The position numbers and the translations under genes are program-made. Below the pieces are notes generated by a model. That model saw only the letters and a list, made by a program, of their open reading frames with translations. It was not told where the DNA came from and ran no database searches. DNA of 64,000 nucleotides from Pseudobacteroides sp035370245 (GTDB taxonomy: Bacteria > Bacillota > Clostridia > Acetivibrionales > DSM-2933): the NCBI GenBank assembly GCA_035370245.1, contig DAOOVO010000007.1, forward strand, positions 1 through 64,000, in the 5' to 3' direction. This document shows, piece after piece, positions 25,849-35,054 of the stretch (positions are counted from its first letter, which is position 1; the number at the start of each line of letters is the position of its first letter).

Positions 25849-27117
25849 TTAGTCGTTAAAGAATGGAATTATAGTTTTAACATCAATTTGATTTTTTTCA
25901 AACTCATTTGTGATTTGATCAATAACAGTAGATTCAACGCTGTTGGTCAGAAGAACAACATCCATCTTCCCGTTAATCTCATCTTTTTGTATTACTTTTT
26001 CTATGTTAACTGAATTTTTCGCGAAGACATTGCATATGAAAGCAAGCTTGCCTATAGTGTTGTCAACGGAAACTCTCCAATACAGGTTGTTGGTAAAGTC
26101 TCTATAATCAGTAATCTCATCACAGTTGTCATAAAGGTCCATTTCAAAATCAAAGCTTGTCCTTAGAAGACCGATAAGATCATCATACATTGCTGTTGCG
26201 GTAGGCTTTGAGCCTGCTCCCTGACCATAGAAACCCAGCTTGCCTGAGTTTGAGCCTTCAAAAACTATTATGTTGAAGTTATTAACAACATTGGCTGCTA
26301 TATGATTTTCATCGATAAGGCAAGGTCCGACTCTGTAAATAAATTGAGTTTGCTTTTTTTCAAATATCGCCAGGGGTTTTATTCTGTAACCAAGTTCGTG
26401 TGCATATTTCATGTCCAAAACATCAATTGATGAAAAAGATTTTGTTGACATCTTATTTATATTGACCCAGCTTTTCATTGCAAATAATGCAAGAACTATC
26501 ACTTTGTACAGGGCATCAAATCCGTTTATATCTTCTGAGGGATCATTTTCGGCATAACCCAACTCCTGAGCCTTTTTTAAGGCTTGCTCAAAGGAGTAGC
26601 CCTTACGGTCCATATTTGAATAAATATAATTTGAAGTAGCGTTAAGTATTCCAACGGCTTTTGTAATCTTTTCACCTTTAAAGCATTCTTTGATTACTTT
26701 TGCAATTGGAATGCCTCCTCCTACAGTTGCATCAAACCTTAGCTGTATTTTTTTATCCATGCAGAGGTTAACAATATCCTTTCCATAAAGGGCTATAACT
26801 TTTTTGCTTGACATTATAACGGGTTTACCTGACTTAATACAGCGGATTACATAATCTTTGGTGATTTCTGTTCCAGAGCCTCCCATGCATTCACAAACTA
26901 TATCGGAATCGTTTAATACTTCATCTGCATTATTTGTTAGGTTTGAAGGAGGTATGTCAGCATTCCGTTTTTTATTCAAATCTCGTACATAAACCTTTCC
27001 TATTTCCATTTTAACGCCATATTTTTGCTTAGTGTCTTCTTTGTTTGAGTTAATAATGTTAGCCAGTTCAGAGCCTACGACACCAAGGCCTAAAAGGCCC
27101 ACTTTTATCTTTTTCAT
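25849..27117 (-). CDS. hom: homoserine dehydrogenase
   Basis: 422 residues. NAD(P)-binding Rossmann motif GLLGLGVVGSELA at 7-19; catalytic-domain signature GGGIPIAKVIKECFKGEKITKAVGILNATSNYIYSNM and AENDPSEDINGFDALYK (with the conserved Lys/Asp residues of the homoserine dehydrogenase active site). The C-terminal 90 residues resemble an ACT-type regulatory domain (LYWRVSVDNTIGKLAFICNVFAKNSVNIEKV), suggesting threonine feedback. It reduces aspartate semialdehyde to homoserine for threonine and methionine synthesis. Monocistronic; start after AGGAGATG. Confidence 0.95.
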   Translation of the reverse strand: MKKIKVGLLGLGVVGSELANIINSNKEDTKQKYGVKMEIGKVYVRDLNKKRNADIPPSNLTNNADEVLNDSDIVCECMGGSGTEITKDYVIRCIKSGKPVIMSSKKVIALYGKDIVNLCMDKKIQLRFDATVGGGIPIAKVIKECFKGEKITKAVGILNATSNYIYSNMDRKGYSFEQALKKAQELGYAENDPSEDINGFDALYKVIVLALFAMKSWVNINKMSTKSFSSIDVLDMKYAHELGYRIKPLAIFEKKQTQFIYRVGPCLIDENHIAANVVNNFNIIVFEGSNSGKLGFYGQGAGSKPTATAMYDDLIGLLRTSFDFEMDLYDNCDEITDYRDFTNNLYWRVSVDNTIGKLAFICNVFAKNSVNIEKVIQKDEINGKMDVVLLTNSVESTVIDQITNEFEKNQIDVKTIIPFFND

Positions 27118-27500
27118 AACAACATCTCCTGTGGATTAATCGTAAATATACATAAAAATTAATATCAATTTTATCATAATTTTAAATAATTATATAATAT
27201 AATATATGATTAAATATAATTGCTAATACTTTTTGTTTGGAAATGGAGGAATTGGCTTTAGTTCTATAGAAAATAAAAATAGCATATAAACTATGGAATT
27301 CAGCCGCATTTTATGGAGGTTATATATGCTTAGATTGAATAAAATAGTTTTATTAGAATATTGACAGCTTAAATTCCGGATACAAAAAGAATTATATTTA
27401 AAATATATTGATATTGGTATACTATTAAAGGACATCAATGGAAATATGAACAACATATTTAATGTAATAAAAAATAAATTTAAATGACGGAGGTTTAGTT
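27118..27500. other. intergenic region upstream of pepF
   Basis: About 380 bases, very AT-rich. It holds a possible extended -10 element TTGGTATACT near 27415-27424, about 75 bases before the pepF start, and a 12-codon frame at 27326-27364 with a GGAGG before it (MLRLNKIVLLEY), too short to call a gene. Nothing else recognised. Confidence 0.4.
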
Positions 27501-29303
27501 ATGGCAAGTAATACATTACCGAAAAGAAGTGAGATTGATGAAAAGTATAAGTGGAAGCTTGAGGATATATATGATAGCCGTGAGAAGTGGGAAGAGGATT
27601 TTGAAAAAGTAAAAATATTATGCGGTGAAATCGCCAAATATGCAGGTACTTTGGGAAAAAGTGCGGATAATCTTGAGAAATGTTTATGTTTAAGGGATGA
27701 TATCCTAAGCATGCTTGACAACATATATGTCTATGCACGTATGAAGAGGGATGAAGATAACTCAGATCCTGTATATCAGGCTCTCACTGATAGAGCATCT
27801 ACTCTTGGAACAGAAATCGGTTCAATACTGTCGTTCATTGTGCCGGAGTTGATATCCGTTTCTGAAGATGTATTATATGGCTTTATAAAAAGCAACAACA
27901 AATTGAAATTGTATGAGCAATTTATAAATGAAATAATCAGGCAGAAAAAGCATATATTGTCGGAAAAGGAAGAAAAAATAATTGCTATGTCTTATGAGCT
28001 TGCTTCCACTCCAAAGGATGTTTTTACAATGCTTAATAATGCAGACATCAAGTTTCCCTTTGTTAAGGATGAAGAAGGGAATGAAATAGAACTTACAAAA
28101 GGAAGATATATAACACTTTTGGAAAGTCACGACAGGAGCGTTAGGGAAGAAGCTTTTCATGCACTTTACGATACATATAAGAAGCAAAAGAACACCATCG
28201 CAGCATCCCTTGCAGGCAATGTAAAAGCCAACAGATTTTATGCTACTGTCAGGAACTATGGCTCATCTATTGAAGCATCGTTGGATGATGATAATGTACA
28301 GGTAAATGTATATGATAACCTTATATCAACGGTTAACAATAATTTGGGACTGCTGCATCGTTATTTAAGTCTCAGGAAGAAGGCACTGAAGCTGGATGAG
28401 CTTCATATGTATGACCTGTATGTGCCTATTGTTCAAGAGTCAAAGAAAAAAATATCCTATGAAGAAGCACTTGATATGGTTATACAAGGTCTTAGCCCTA
28501 TGGGAGAAGATTATATCAACCTTCTTAAAAATGCTTTTAATTCAGGCTGGATTGATGTATATGAAAACGAAGGAAAAACAAGCGGAGCGTACTCCTGGGG
28601 TTCTTACAAGAGTCATCCCTATGTTCTTCTAAATTTCCAGGGAACTATCAATGATGTGTTTACCATTGCACATGAAATGGGTCATGCTTTGCATACCTAT
28701 TATACCAATAGTACCCAGCCTTATATATACTCACACTATAAGATATTTGTTGCTGAGGTAGCTTCTACGGTTAATGAACTTCTGCTTATGAATTATTTGC
28801 TTGAAAAAACCACGGATAAAAATGAAAAAGCATACCTTTTGAATCATTATCTTGAGGAATTCCGCGGAACAGTATTCAGACAGGTAATGTTTGCAGAATT
28901 CGAAAAGATAATACATGAAAGATTCGAGAAAGGTGAAGCACTTACACCCCAAATGTTCTGCAGTATTTATAGGGAGCTTAATTTAAAATACTTCGGAAGC
29001 GTTACGGTGGTTGATGAAGACATTGATATGGAATGGGCTCGTATCCCGCATTTCTACAATAGCTTTTATGTATATAAATATGCAACGGGATTTTCGGCGG
29101 CTGCATCCATATCAAAGAAAATACTGAATGAAGGCAAGCTGGCTGTGGAAAAGTACAAGGAGTTTTTAAGAAGCGGTTCATCAAATTATCCGTTGGAGCT
29201 TTTGAAAATAACAGGAGTAGACCTTTCTGTGCCAAAGCCTGTTGAGGATGCATTAAAGGTATTTGAAGAGATACTATCTGAATTGGAAGCTTTACTTGGC
29301 TAA
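27501..29303 (+). CDS. pepF: oligoendopeptidase F (M3 metallopeptidase)
   Basis: 600 residues; zinc-binding HEMGH at 391-395 in FTIAHEMGHALHTYY, with the third ligand Glu in FVAEVASTVNELLL, as in M3B peptidases. Length and the N-terminal RSEIDEKYKWKLEDIYDS match PepF. Cytosolic (no signal), cleaves short peptides. Start after GGAGG. The aminopeptidase gene follows 38 bases later in the same direction, a sensible peptide-degradation pair. Confidence 0.96.
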   Translation: MASNTLPKRSEIDEKYKWKLEDIYDSREKWEEDFEKVKILCGEIAKYAGTLGKSADNLEKCLCLRDDILSMLDNIYVYARMKRDEDNSDPVYQALTDRASTLGTEIGSILSFIVPELISVSEDVLYGFIKSNNKLKLYEQFINEIIRQKKHILSEKEEKIIAMSYELASTPKDVFTMLNNADIKFPFVKDEEGNEIELTKGRYITLLESHDRSVREEAFHALYDTYKKQKNTIAASLAGNVKANRFYATVRNYGSSIEASLDDDNVQVNVYDNLISTVNNNLGLLHRYLSLRKKALKLDELHMYDLYVPIVQESKKKISYEEALDMVIQGLSPMGEDYINLLKNAFNSGWIDVYENEGKTSGAYSWGSYKSHPYVLLNFQGTINDVFTIAHEMGHALHTYYTNSTQPYIYSHYKIFVAEVASTVNELLLMNYLLEKTTDKNEKAYLLNHYLEEFRGTVFRQVMFAEFEKIIHERFEKGEALTPQMFCSIYRELNLKYFGSVTVVDEDIDMEWARIPHFYNSFYVYKYATGFSAAASISKKILNEGKLAVEKYKEFLRSGSSNYPLELLKITGVDLSVPKPVEDALKVFEEILSELEALLG

Positions 29304-29341
29304 CAATTCAATATAAACAATTTGAGAAAGGAATTTTACTT

Positions 29342-30457
29342 ATGAAGGATGCAAGGATTATCAAGCTGGCTGAAAATATAATTAATTATTCTGTTGAGAT
29401 AAAGAAAGGGGAAAAGATCCTTATTGAGACCTTTGGGGATAGTTTCGAGCTTACCAGAGAGCTTGTAAGACAAACCTATAAGGCAGGAGGAATACCGTAT
29501 TTAACAAATAAAAACAATGAGCTTATAAGAGTACTGCTGGAAGGTTGCAATGAAGAGCAAATAAAGGAAATGGCATTCTTTGAAATAGAAAGAATGAAGA
29601 GAATGGATGCCTATGTAGGAATCAGAGCAAGCAATAATGTAAGCGAGCTTGGACAGGTGGCATCGGATAAAATGGATATCTATATGAAGTATTACCAGAA
29701 ACCGCTTCACTCTGATGTAAGGGTGAAAAGTACAAAATGGTGTATATTGAGGTATCCAAATGATTCAATGGCACAGCTTGCCAATATGCCTACCGAAGTA
29801 TTTGAGGACTTTTACTTTAATGTATGCAACCTTGATTATAAAAAAATGTCCAAAGCAATGGATGTGTTGGTTGAGTATATGGAAAAGACCGACAGGGTTA
29901 GAATAACAGGCAAGGATACCGATTTATCCTTCTCTATAAAAGGAATGCCGGCAATAAAATGTGACGGAAAGCTTAATATCCCTGATGGTGAGGTGTTCTC
30001 TGCTCCCATAAAGGATTCTGTCAACGGTGTGATAAGCTATAATACTCCCGCTGTTTATATGGGAGTTACGTATGAGAATATCAGACTGGAATTTAAAGAC
30101 GGTAAAATAATTAAGGCCACAGCAAATGATACGGAGCGTATAAACAAAGTTTTTGATACCGATGAAGGTGCGAGGTATGTTGGAGAGTTTGCCATAGGAG
30201 TAAACCCATACATAGAGAAACCAATGAAGGACACCCTTTTTGACGAGAAGATAAAAGGAAGCATACACTTTACCCCCGGAAGCTGCTATGATGAATGTGA
30301 TAACGGAAACAAATCCGCTATTCATTGGGATTTGGTGTTCATTCAAAGACCTGAATACGGCGGGGGAGAGATTTGGTTTGACGATAAACTCATAAGGAAA
30401 GACGGTGTATTTGTTGTCGATGAATTAAAATACCTCAACCCGGAAAATTTGATTTGA
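29342..30457 (+). CDS. M29 family aminopeptidase
   Basis: 371 residues of the AmpS/aminopeptidase T family (M29). The N-terminal LAENIINYSVEIKKGEKILIETF, the central VRITGKDTDLSFSIKGMPAIKCDGKLNIPDGEVFSAP and the C-terminal block NKSAIHWDLVFIQRP contain the conserved Glu, His and Asp metal ligands of the family (EVFSAP, IHWD). Cytosolic, metal-dependent removal of N-terminal residues. Start after GAAAGGA. Probably cotranscribed with pepF. Confidence 0.93.
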   Translation: MKDARIIKLAENIINYSVEIKKGEKILIETFGDSFELTRELVRQTYKAGGIPYLTNKNNELIRVLLEGCNEEQIKEMAFFEIERMKRMDAYVGIRASNNVSELGQVASDKMDIYMKYYQKPLHSDVRVKSTKWCILRYPNDSMAQLANMPTEVFEDFYFNVCNLDYKKMSKAMDVLVEYMEKTDRVRITGKDTDLSFSIKGMPAIKCDGKLNIPDGEVFSAPIKDSVNGVISYNTPAVYMGVTYENIRLEFKDGKIIKATANDTERINKVFDTDEGARYVGEFAIGVNPYIEKPMKDTLFDEKIKGSIHFTPGSCYDECDNGNKSAIHWDLVFIQRPEYGGGEIWFDDKLIRKDGVFVVDELKYLNPENLI

Positions 30458-30484
30458 TTTTATCACAGCAGTAAAACATTGCTC

Positions 30485-30547
30485 TTGACAATCATCTCTG
30501 TTCTTAATATAATGATAATATCAATATGATAATATCATTATATTAAG
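30485..30547 (+). promoter_or_regulatory. consensus sigma-A promoter overlapped by a palindromic operator
   Basis: TTGACA (30485-30490), 17 bases, then TATAAT (30508-30513): exact consensus. The -10 lies in a 45-base inverted repeat (30503-30547; 20-base arms differing at one or two positions) that ends at an AAGGAGGAG ribosome site. This is the layout of a strong promoter shut by a dimeric repressor, MarR/TetR style. The gene it served is now destroyed. Confidence 0.8.
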
Positions 30548-30558
30548 GAGGAGATGCT

Positions 30559-30633
30559 ATGAAATTATTAATGCCCGAAAAACAAAACATTTTTCTACGG
30601 GCCCCGAATTTTTATAAAATGGGCAGTTGTTAA
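30559..30633 (+). pseudogene. 24-codon remnant of the first gene behind the operator
   Basis: ATG 30559 has an excellent ribosome site, but the frame (MKLLMPEKQNIFL onwards) stops after 24 codons, exactly where the oppositely oriented DUF6485 gene ends. It is probably the truncated start of a gene from the exporter operon, perhaps the regulator or the exporter itself; too little remains to tell. Confidence 0.5.
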
Positions 30634-30821
30634 CCATTCTTTTTATAATCTTTGTAGAGATTATCAATCGACCTGTCATAAGTCTTTTCACCGGATTTGG
30701 AAAAGAAGCATCCCGGTACTTCTCCACCTCTGCGATGGTATGCAACACATTCACAGCATTTGCCATGACGTGAACATGATGTATATGTACAAGTGCAATT
30801 AATAGTATTGTTACAAGCCAT
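30630..30821 (-). CDS. DUF6485 small cysteine-rich protein
   Basis: 63 residues with ten cysteines-and-histidine-rich positions: NCTCTYTSCSRHGKCCECVAYH, then VPGCFFSK and a charged tail. This matches the DUF6485 family of small cysteine-rich proteins of anaerobes; iron-sulfur or zinc binding is likely but unproven. ATG 30821 follows GGAGGGATTTTA. It has its own promoter (30856-30884) and sits inside the broken ABC exporter locus on the opposite strand. Confidence 0.85.
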   Translation of the reverse strand: MACNNTINCTCTYTSCSRHGKCCECVAYHRRGGEVPGCFFSKSGEKTYDRSIDNLYKDYKKNG

Positions 30822-30855
30822 TAAAATCCCTCCAGAATGTAAATTTATCATAATT

Positions 30856-30884
30856 ATTATAGTAAAAAAACGGTTACGTTTCAA
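30856..30884 (-). promoter_or_regulatory. sigma-A promoter of the DUF6485 gene
   Basis: On the minus strand TTGAAA (30884-30879), a 17-base spacer and TATAAT (30861-30856) lie about 35 bases before the start codon. This fits a self-sufficient cassette. Confidence 0.75.
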
Positions 30885-31695
30885 TTCACCTAAAGCGGAT
30901 GATCCGGCGGATGCCGTGGGAATCTGTGCTGAGGCCAACCGGGTAGAAGGTGCACAGCCAATCAAAGGGGAAGTAGTTTTGAAGAATGTAACATTCGGTT
31001 ATGTTCCAGGTAAAATCGTACTCAAACACATCAATGTTTGTGCTAAACCCGGTCAAAAAATTGCATTTGTCGGATCTACAGGTGCAGGAAAGACAACCGT
31101 TACAAACCTTATAAACAGGTTTTATGAAATTGAAGAGGGAGAAATATTGATCGATGGCATCAATATTAAGGATATCAGAAAGGATTCATTAAGAAGCAAT
31201 ATAGCAATGGTGCTTCAAGATACCCATTTATTTTCCGGAACAGTCAGAGAGAATATTCTGTATGGATGTCTTGATGCTACAGATGAAGAAGTTATTGCTG
31301 CTGCTAAGGTAGCATGTGCTCATTCATTTATAGAAAGACTGCCTCAAGGGTATGATACTGTATTAGAAGGTGATGGTGCCAATTTGAGCCAGGGTGAGCG
31401 GCAGCTTCTCAATATCCCACGGGCTGCCATATCAAAAGCTCCTATTCTGATACTTGACGAAGCAACCAGTTCAGTGGATACAAGAACTGAGAAACACATT
31501 GAACGCGGTATGGACCGGCTAATGAAGAACAGCACTACCTTTGTAATTGCACATAGACTATCTACAGTACGAAATTCCGACCAGATTATTGTATTGGAAC
31601 ATGGTGAAATTATGGAACAAGGTATACATGAAATACTTCTTGAAATGGCTGGAAGATACTGTAAGCTTTACACCGGAGTAATTGAGCTGGATTAA
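30880..31695 (+). pseudogene. ABC exporter remnant: ATPase half without membrane domain
   Basis: About 270 residues corresponding to the C-terminal half of an ABC exporter (BmrA/MsbA type): the linker before the domain (ADDPADAVG...IKGEVVLKNVTFGY), Walker A GSTGAGKTT, Q-loop VLQDTHLFSGTVRENI, signature LSQGE, Walker B LILDEATSSVD and H-loop FVIAHRLSTV. The roughly 330-residue membrane domain is absent; upstream codons run antisense through the DUF6485 gene and have no homology. The NIPR in the signature helix replaces the usual AIAR. No start with a ribosome site is visible near 30880, so I call it a pseudogene, though the frame itself is open. Confidence 0.8.
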
Positions 31696-31807
31696 AAAGA
31701 TATGATTGTATAAATAGAATTCGAAAGATATAATTGTATAAAAAGTATATTAAAGAAGTATATAAAAGAAATATAAAAGATTATAAAGATTATAAGGAGG
31801 AGTAGAA

Positions 31808-32200
31808 ATGCAAGAGGTTTATGAGTTTTTAAAGAATTGCGGAACATATTACTTGGCTACTGTAGAAGGAGATCAGCCTAGAGTTAGGCCATTTGGTACA
31901 GTAGATATTTTTGAAGGCAAACTTTATATTCAGACAGGTAAGGTAAAAGCGGTGTCTAAGCAGATTCAGGCGAATCCAAAAGTAGAGCTTTGTGCTTTTG
32001 CTGATGGAAAATGGCTCAGAGTAGCGGGTGAGCTTGTTAGAGATGACAGGGTAGAGGCCAAAAAGCATATGCTTGATAATTATCCTCAGCTTCAATCTAT
32101 GTATAAAGCGGAGGATGACAATACCGAGGTTCTTTACTTCAAGGATGCGACGGCTACTTTCTATTCATTTACCGGTGAGCCGAAGGTAATTAAATTTTAA
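31808..32200 (+). CDS. pyridoxamine 5'-phosphate oxidase-family flavin-binding protein
   Basis: 130 residues with the split-barrel flavin-binding pattern: YYLATVEGDQPRVRPFGTVDIFEGKLYIQTGKVKAVSKQI, NPKVELCAF and WLRVAGELVRDD. Members bind FMN or F420 and reduce various substrates; true pyridoxamine oxidase activity is not implied. Start after AAGGAGGAG. Upstream lie AT-rich repeats (AAGATAT-ATTGTATAAA copies). Single gene. Confidence 0.88.
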   Translation: MQEVYEFLKNCGTYYLATVEGDQPRVRPFGTVDIFEGKLYIQTGKVKAVSKQIQANPKVELCAFADGKWLRVAGELVRDDRVEAKKHMLDNYPQLQSMYKAEDDNTEVLYFKDATATFYSFTGEPKVIKF

Positions 32201-32263
32201 TAATGTAAATTTACAACAATAGCGATATAAAATATAAAAATAGATAGTATGACTTGCATAAAA

Positions 32264-32290
32264 AAGGGACTGCCAAAAACAGCCCCTTAA
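32264..32290 (-). terminator. terminator of the mannosyltransferase gene
   Basis: On the minus strand GGGGCTG and CAGTCCC arms with a short loop are followed by six Ts, just after the stop at 32299. Confidence 0.85.
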
Positions 32291-32298
32291 TTTATTTC

Positions 32299-34911
32299 TT
32301 ATAATACATTATACCACCTTACGGTATTTAGGTAACTGTCATCAACGACCATTCCCGAAAGTGCCGGATAGAACCAGACAAAGAAGATTGCAATAATGGC
32401 AAGGAAGCTGTAGAAAATACACTTCGTAACAAGTCTTGCCTTTTCTTCAGATTTTTTACTCATATATGCTTTTCCTATTATCTTCGGCAGATCGTCATAA
32501 ATAAATTTAAGCAGATAAACAAGTGCCATGATGAGGAACGGTATAGCTGTAAAGTAGTGGTATATAAACATACAACCGCCTCGGTTTGTTATGAACCATG
32601 GTAGGTATTGGAACCCATAGCCAACAATTATAAAGAACACTCGCTTATCACGTTTCCAGAGACCTATGGCCATGATAGCAAAAATACTAAATAGTCCGAA
32701 CCAGAGTATAATGGGATGCCCCATTGTATACATTAGGGATACTTTGCCGGCAGGTTGGTTGGTATCACGATACTCTAAAAGCGGCTTATAGCCTACAGCC
32801 CACTCCCAGGGGTTGGACTGGTACGGATGGGTTGCCACAAGGTCCGAATGGTATTCGTACATATTTTTTTGATACCTGACAACCTCTTCAAGGTTATGTG
32901 AAGGACCTGGAAGAGTAATTATGGGCAGATATGAAGATACATATATTATGCCCGGTATAATCACAAAGAATAGAATACATGTCAGTGGAGTCAACACCAG
33001 CTTGTTTTTAATAAAGTCACGGGTCCATGCAGGAAACTTGCCTTTAATCTTTTTGCTTATTGCTTTTTTGTAATCAATGACTTCCAGTCCCATTCCCACA
33101 AAGAACAATGTAGCCAGACCGAAACCTGTCCATAGTGCCGTCCATTTGCTTGCGGCAGCAAGACCCCAGAATATTCCTGCGAGTAAAAGAGGCTTAAGTG
33201 AATTCTTAAATCCAACTTTGTAGGATTTTTTGATAAAGGCATCATACATGAAGAAATATGTGATTATGATGAAAAATGTAGGATAGGAGTCAATAGTTCC
33301 TATTCTCGTCTGAGCAAAATGCATAAACTCAAACATCATCATAAAAGCACTTGCAAAGGCAAATATTCTTTTGTGGAATACCTTTTTACCCAGGAGGTAC
33401 ATGGCCGGAATCATTAATGCTCCGAAAATTGTTCCCATGATTCTGAATCCGAATGGGTTCATTCCGAATATGAGTACACCCAGAGCCATAATAACCTTGC
33501 CAAGAGGCGGATGGGTTGTTTCGTAAGGCTCCATCCTGTGTATGTGCTCATAAGCGGTCCTCGGGTGATATATTTCATCAAAGTATGTTGAATTCATATA
33601 AGTGTTGTAATATCTTGCAGTATCCTGCTCATCAAAAAGATTTTCAACCGTACCTACATCTTTTTTCGGATTTGTGTTGATTTCTTCCAGTTTAAAGCCT
33701 TTTATAGGCTCTTTGCTGCCTTTTTCATAAAATGCTATTTCGTTTATTGCAGCACCTGAGGACTCTACAATAAATTTAACTTTATTTGTAGTGAAGTTTA
33801 TATCGGAAATATACTGCCATCTGAATACATTGTAGACATCCTGGCTCATTGTTCCGATAGTTACGAAATTTCCTTCAGGATCCAAAGCTTGCACGGTATA
33901 TTTTCCGTCTCCAATATTATCGTGATAACCGATTCTTGACAGGTTGTATTTTTTATCGAAGGTTACCACAAAGCTTTCACCTGAAGATGCAGGTTTCCAG
34001 AAAGTTTCGGGTGCAGTCATTTCACCCAGGTTGTACAAAGCTATAATCATGTAAACCAGAGTCATAACACTCATTATAATCCAGTCTTTTTTATCCAATT
34101 TAAATGGTGGAGGCTGATTTTTTGCAGCGGTTTCTTCCTGTTGAGAAGAGCCTTTCTTTAATGCAACATTTGAACTTTTTGTATTCGAACTTTTTGTTTT
34201 ATCCGAATCCTGTACATTTTTCTTAGGACTCTTAAGAACGAAGAAAAGAATGGCACCTATTGCAGCAAGGAGTGAAAGGCTTAAATATACAAGCCATGAC
34301 TTGTCTCCGTCGTCTAAACCTCCACCGTTTGTTTCGTTGGAATAAAACGGAAGTTCTACAGCATCTACGGGTACACTGTCAACTTTTTCTACAGATATAT
34401 CATCAAAGTATGCTGTTCCGGTGTTAAGGCTGCCATATCCGCCGAGGCCTGCCGTTACAGTAAGGGATGTTTGGCTTTTACCGGTACGACCATACATTTC
34501 TATATATTTCCAGTCGGTTGTGCCTTTTACATCAGTGGATGTGACTTGCAGCATATAAATTGAAAAGTTAGCACCTTTTTGTTCTTCACCGACATTTTCT
34601 GTTTTTATCCAGCCGGATATCTTGTATATGGAATCCGGTTCAACATCAACTGTTTGTTTTAGTCTTGAGTCTCCTTCTTTTGTGTTTATAATTACAGCAC
34701 ATTGCTTACCGCTATGAAATACATCGCTTACAACCTTGATTTCTTTTTGACCGTCAGATGCTTCCCATATATCCTGATCCCAGGAATAAGGTTTATCGGC
34801 ATCTTCAAAGCCGGGATTTTTAAGTAAGTTGTTTCCTTCAGCAAAAGACACACTGCATAGGCTTAAGGCCAACAGTATAGCTGAAAGAATCGGTAGAAGA
34901 AAATTTTTCAT
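32299..34911 (-). CDS. protein O-mannosyltransferase (PMT, GT39) with carbohydrate-binding-like domains
   Basis: 870 residues. A signal peptide (FLLPILSAILLALSLCSVSFAEG) precedes a CBM4/9-like galactose-binding fold (LLKNPGFEDADKPYSWDQD onwards, to about 190), a membrane helix (about 207-227), a second discoidin-like domain (about 300-410) and then a multi-span PMT domain with YFDEIYHPRTAYEH, where the acidic pair follows the first helix, and ETTHPPLGKVIMALG. PMT proteins move mannose from a polyprenyl carrier to Ser/Thr of exported proteins; in cellulosomal clostridia scaffoldin linkers are O-glycosylated, a plausible target. Two beta-sandwich domains in front of PMT are unusual. Start after GAGGGTGG. 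Confidence 0.9.
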   Translation of the reverse strand: MKNFLLPILSAILLALSLCSVSFAEGNNLLKNPGFEDADKPYSWDQDIWEASDGQKEIKVVSDVFHSGKQCAVIINTKEGDSRLKQTVDVEPDSIYKISGWIKTENVGEEQKGANFSIYMLQVTSTDVKGTTDWKYIEMYGRTGKSQTSLTVTAGLGGYGSLNTGTAYFDDISVEKVDSVPVDAVELPFYSNETNGGGLDDGDKSWLVYLSLSLLAAIGAILFFVLKSPKKNVQDSDKTKSSNTKSSNVALKKGSSQQEETAAKNQPPPFKLDKKDWIIMSVMTLVYMIIALYNLGEMTAPETFWKPASSGESFVVTFDKKYNLSRIGYHDNIGDGKYTVQALDPEGNFVTIGTMSQDVYNVFRWQYISDINFTTNKVKFIVESSGAAINEIAFYEKGSKEPIKGFKLEEINTNPKKDVGTVENLFDEQDTARYYNTYMNSTYFDEIYHPRTAYEHIHRMEPYETTHPPLGKVIMALGVLIFGMNPFGFRIMGTIFGALMIPAMYLLGKKVFHKRIFAFASAFMMMFEFMHFAQTRIGTIDSYPTFFIIITYFFMYDAFIKKSYKVGFKNSLKPLLLAGIFWGLAAASKWTALWTGFGLATLFFVGMGLEVIDYKKAISKKIKGKFPAWTRDFIKNKLVLTPLTCILFFVIIPGIIYVSSYLPIITLPGPSHNLEEVVRYQKNMYEYHSDLVATHPYQSNPWEWAVGYKPLLEYRDTNQPAGKVSLMYTMGHPIILWFGLFSIFAIMAIGLWKRDKRVFFIIVGYGFQYLPWFITNRGGCMFIYHYFTAIPFLIMALVYLLKFIYDDLPKIIGKAYMSKKSEEKARLVTKCIFYSFLAIIAIFFVWFYPALSGMVVDDSYLNTVRWYNVL

Positions 34912-35054
34912 TTTTTGACCACCCTCTTAAAAGAAATTTTATAAAATCATTAATGCCTTCTTAAAATTTAAATGTAAATTTAGGTACATCCTCCCTTCCA
35001 CAAATAGATTGTAAACCATAGAGGCATTTGTTTCAACAAGTAAATATATTTTGC

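Noticed and set aside
27326..27364. A 12-codon frame with GGAGG before pepF as a leader peptide
   Set aside because: No run of regulatory codons, no attenuator-like hairpin follows, and the ribosome site could be chance in AT-rich DNA.
30793..30879. The first ~29 codons of the open frame leading into the ABC ATPase
   Set aside because: They are antisense to the DUF6485 start and promoter and have no similarity to ABC exporters.
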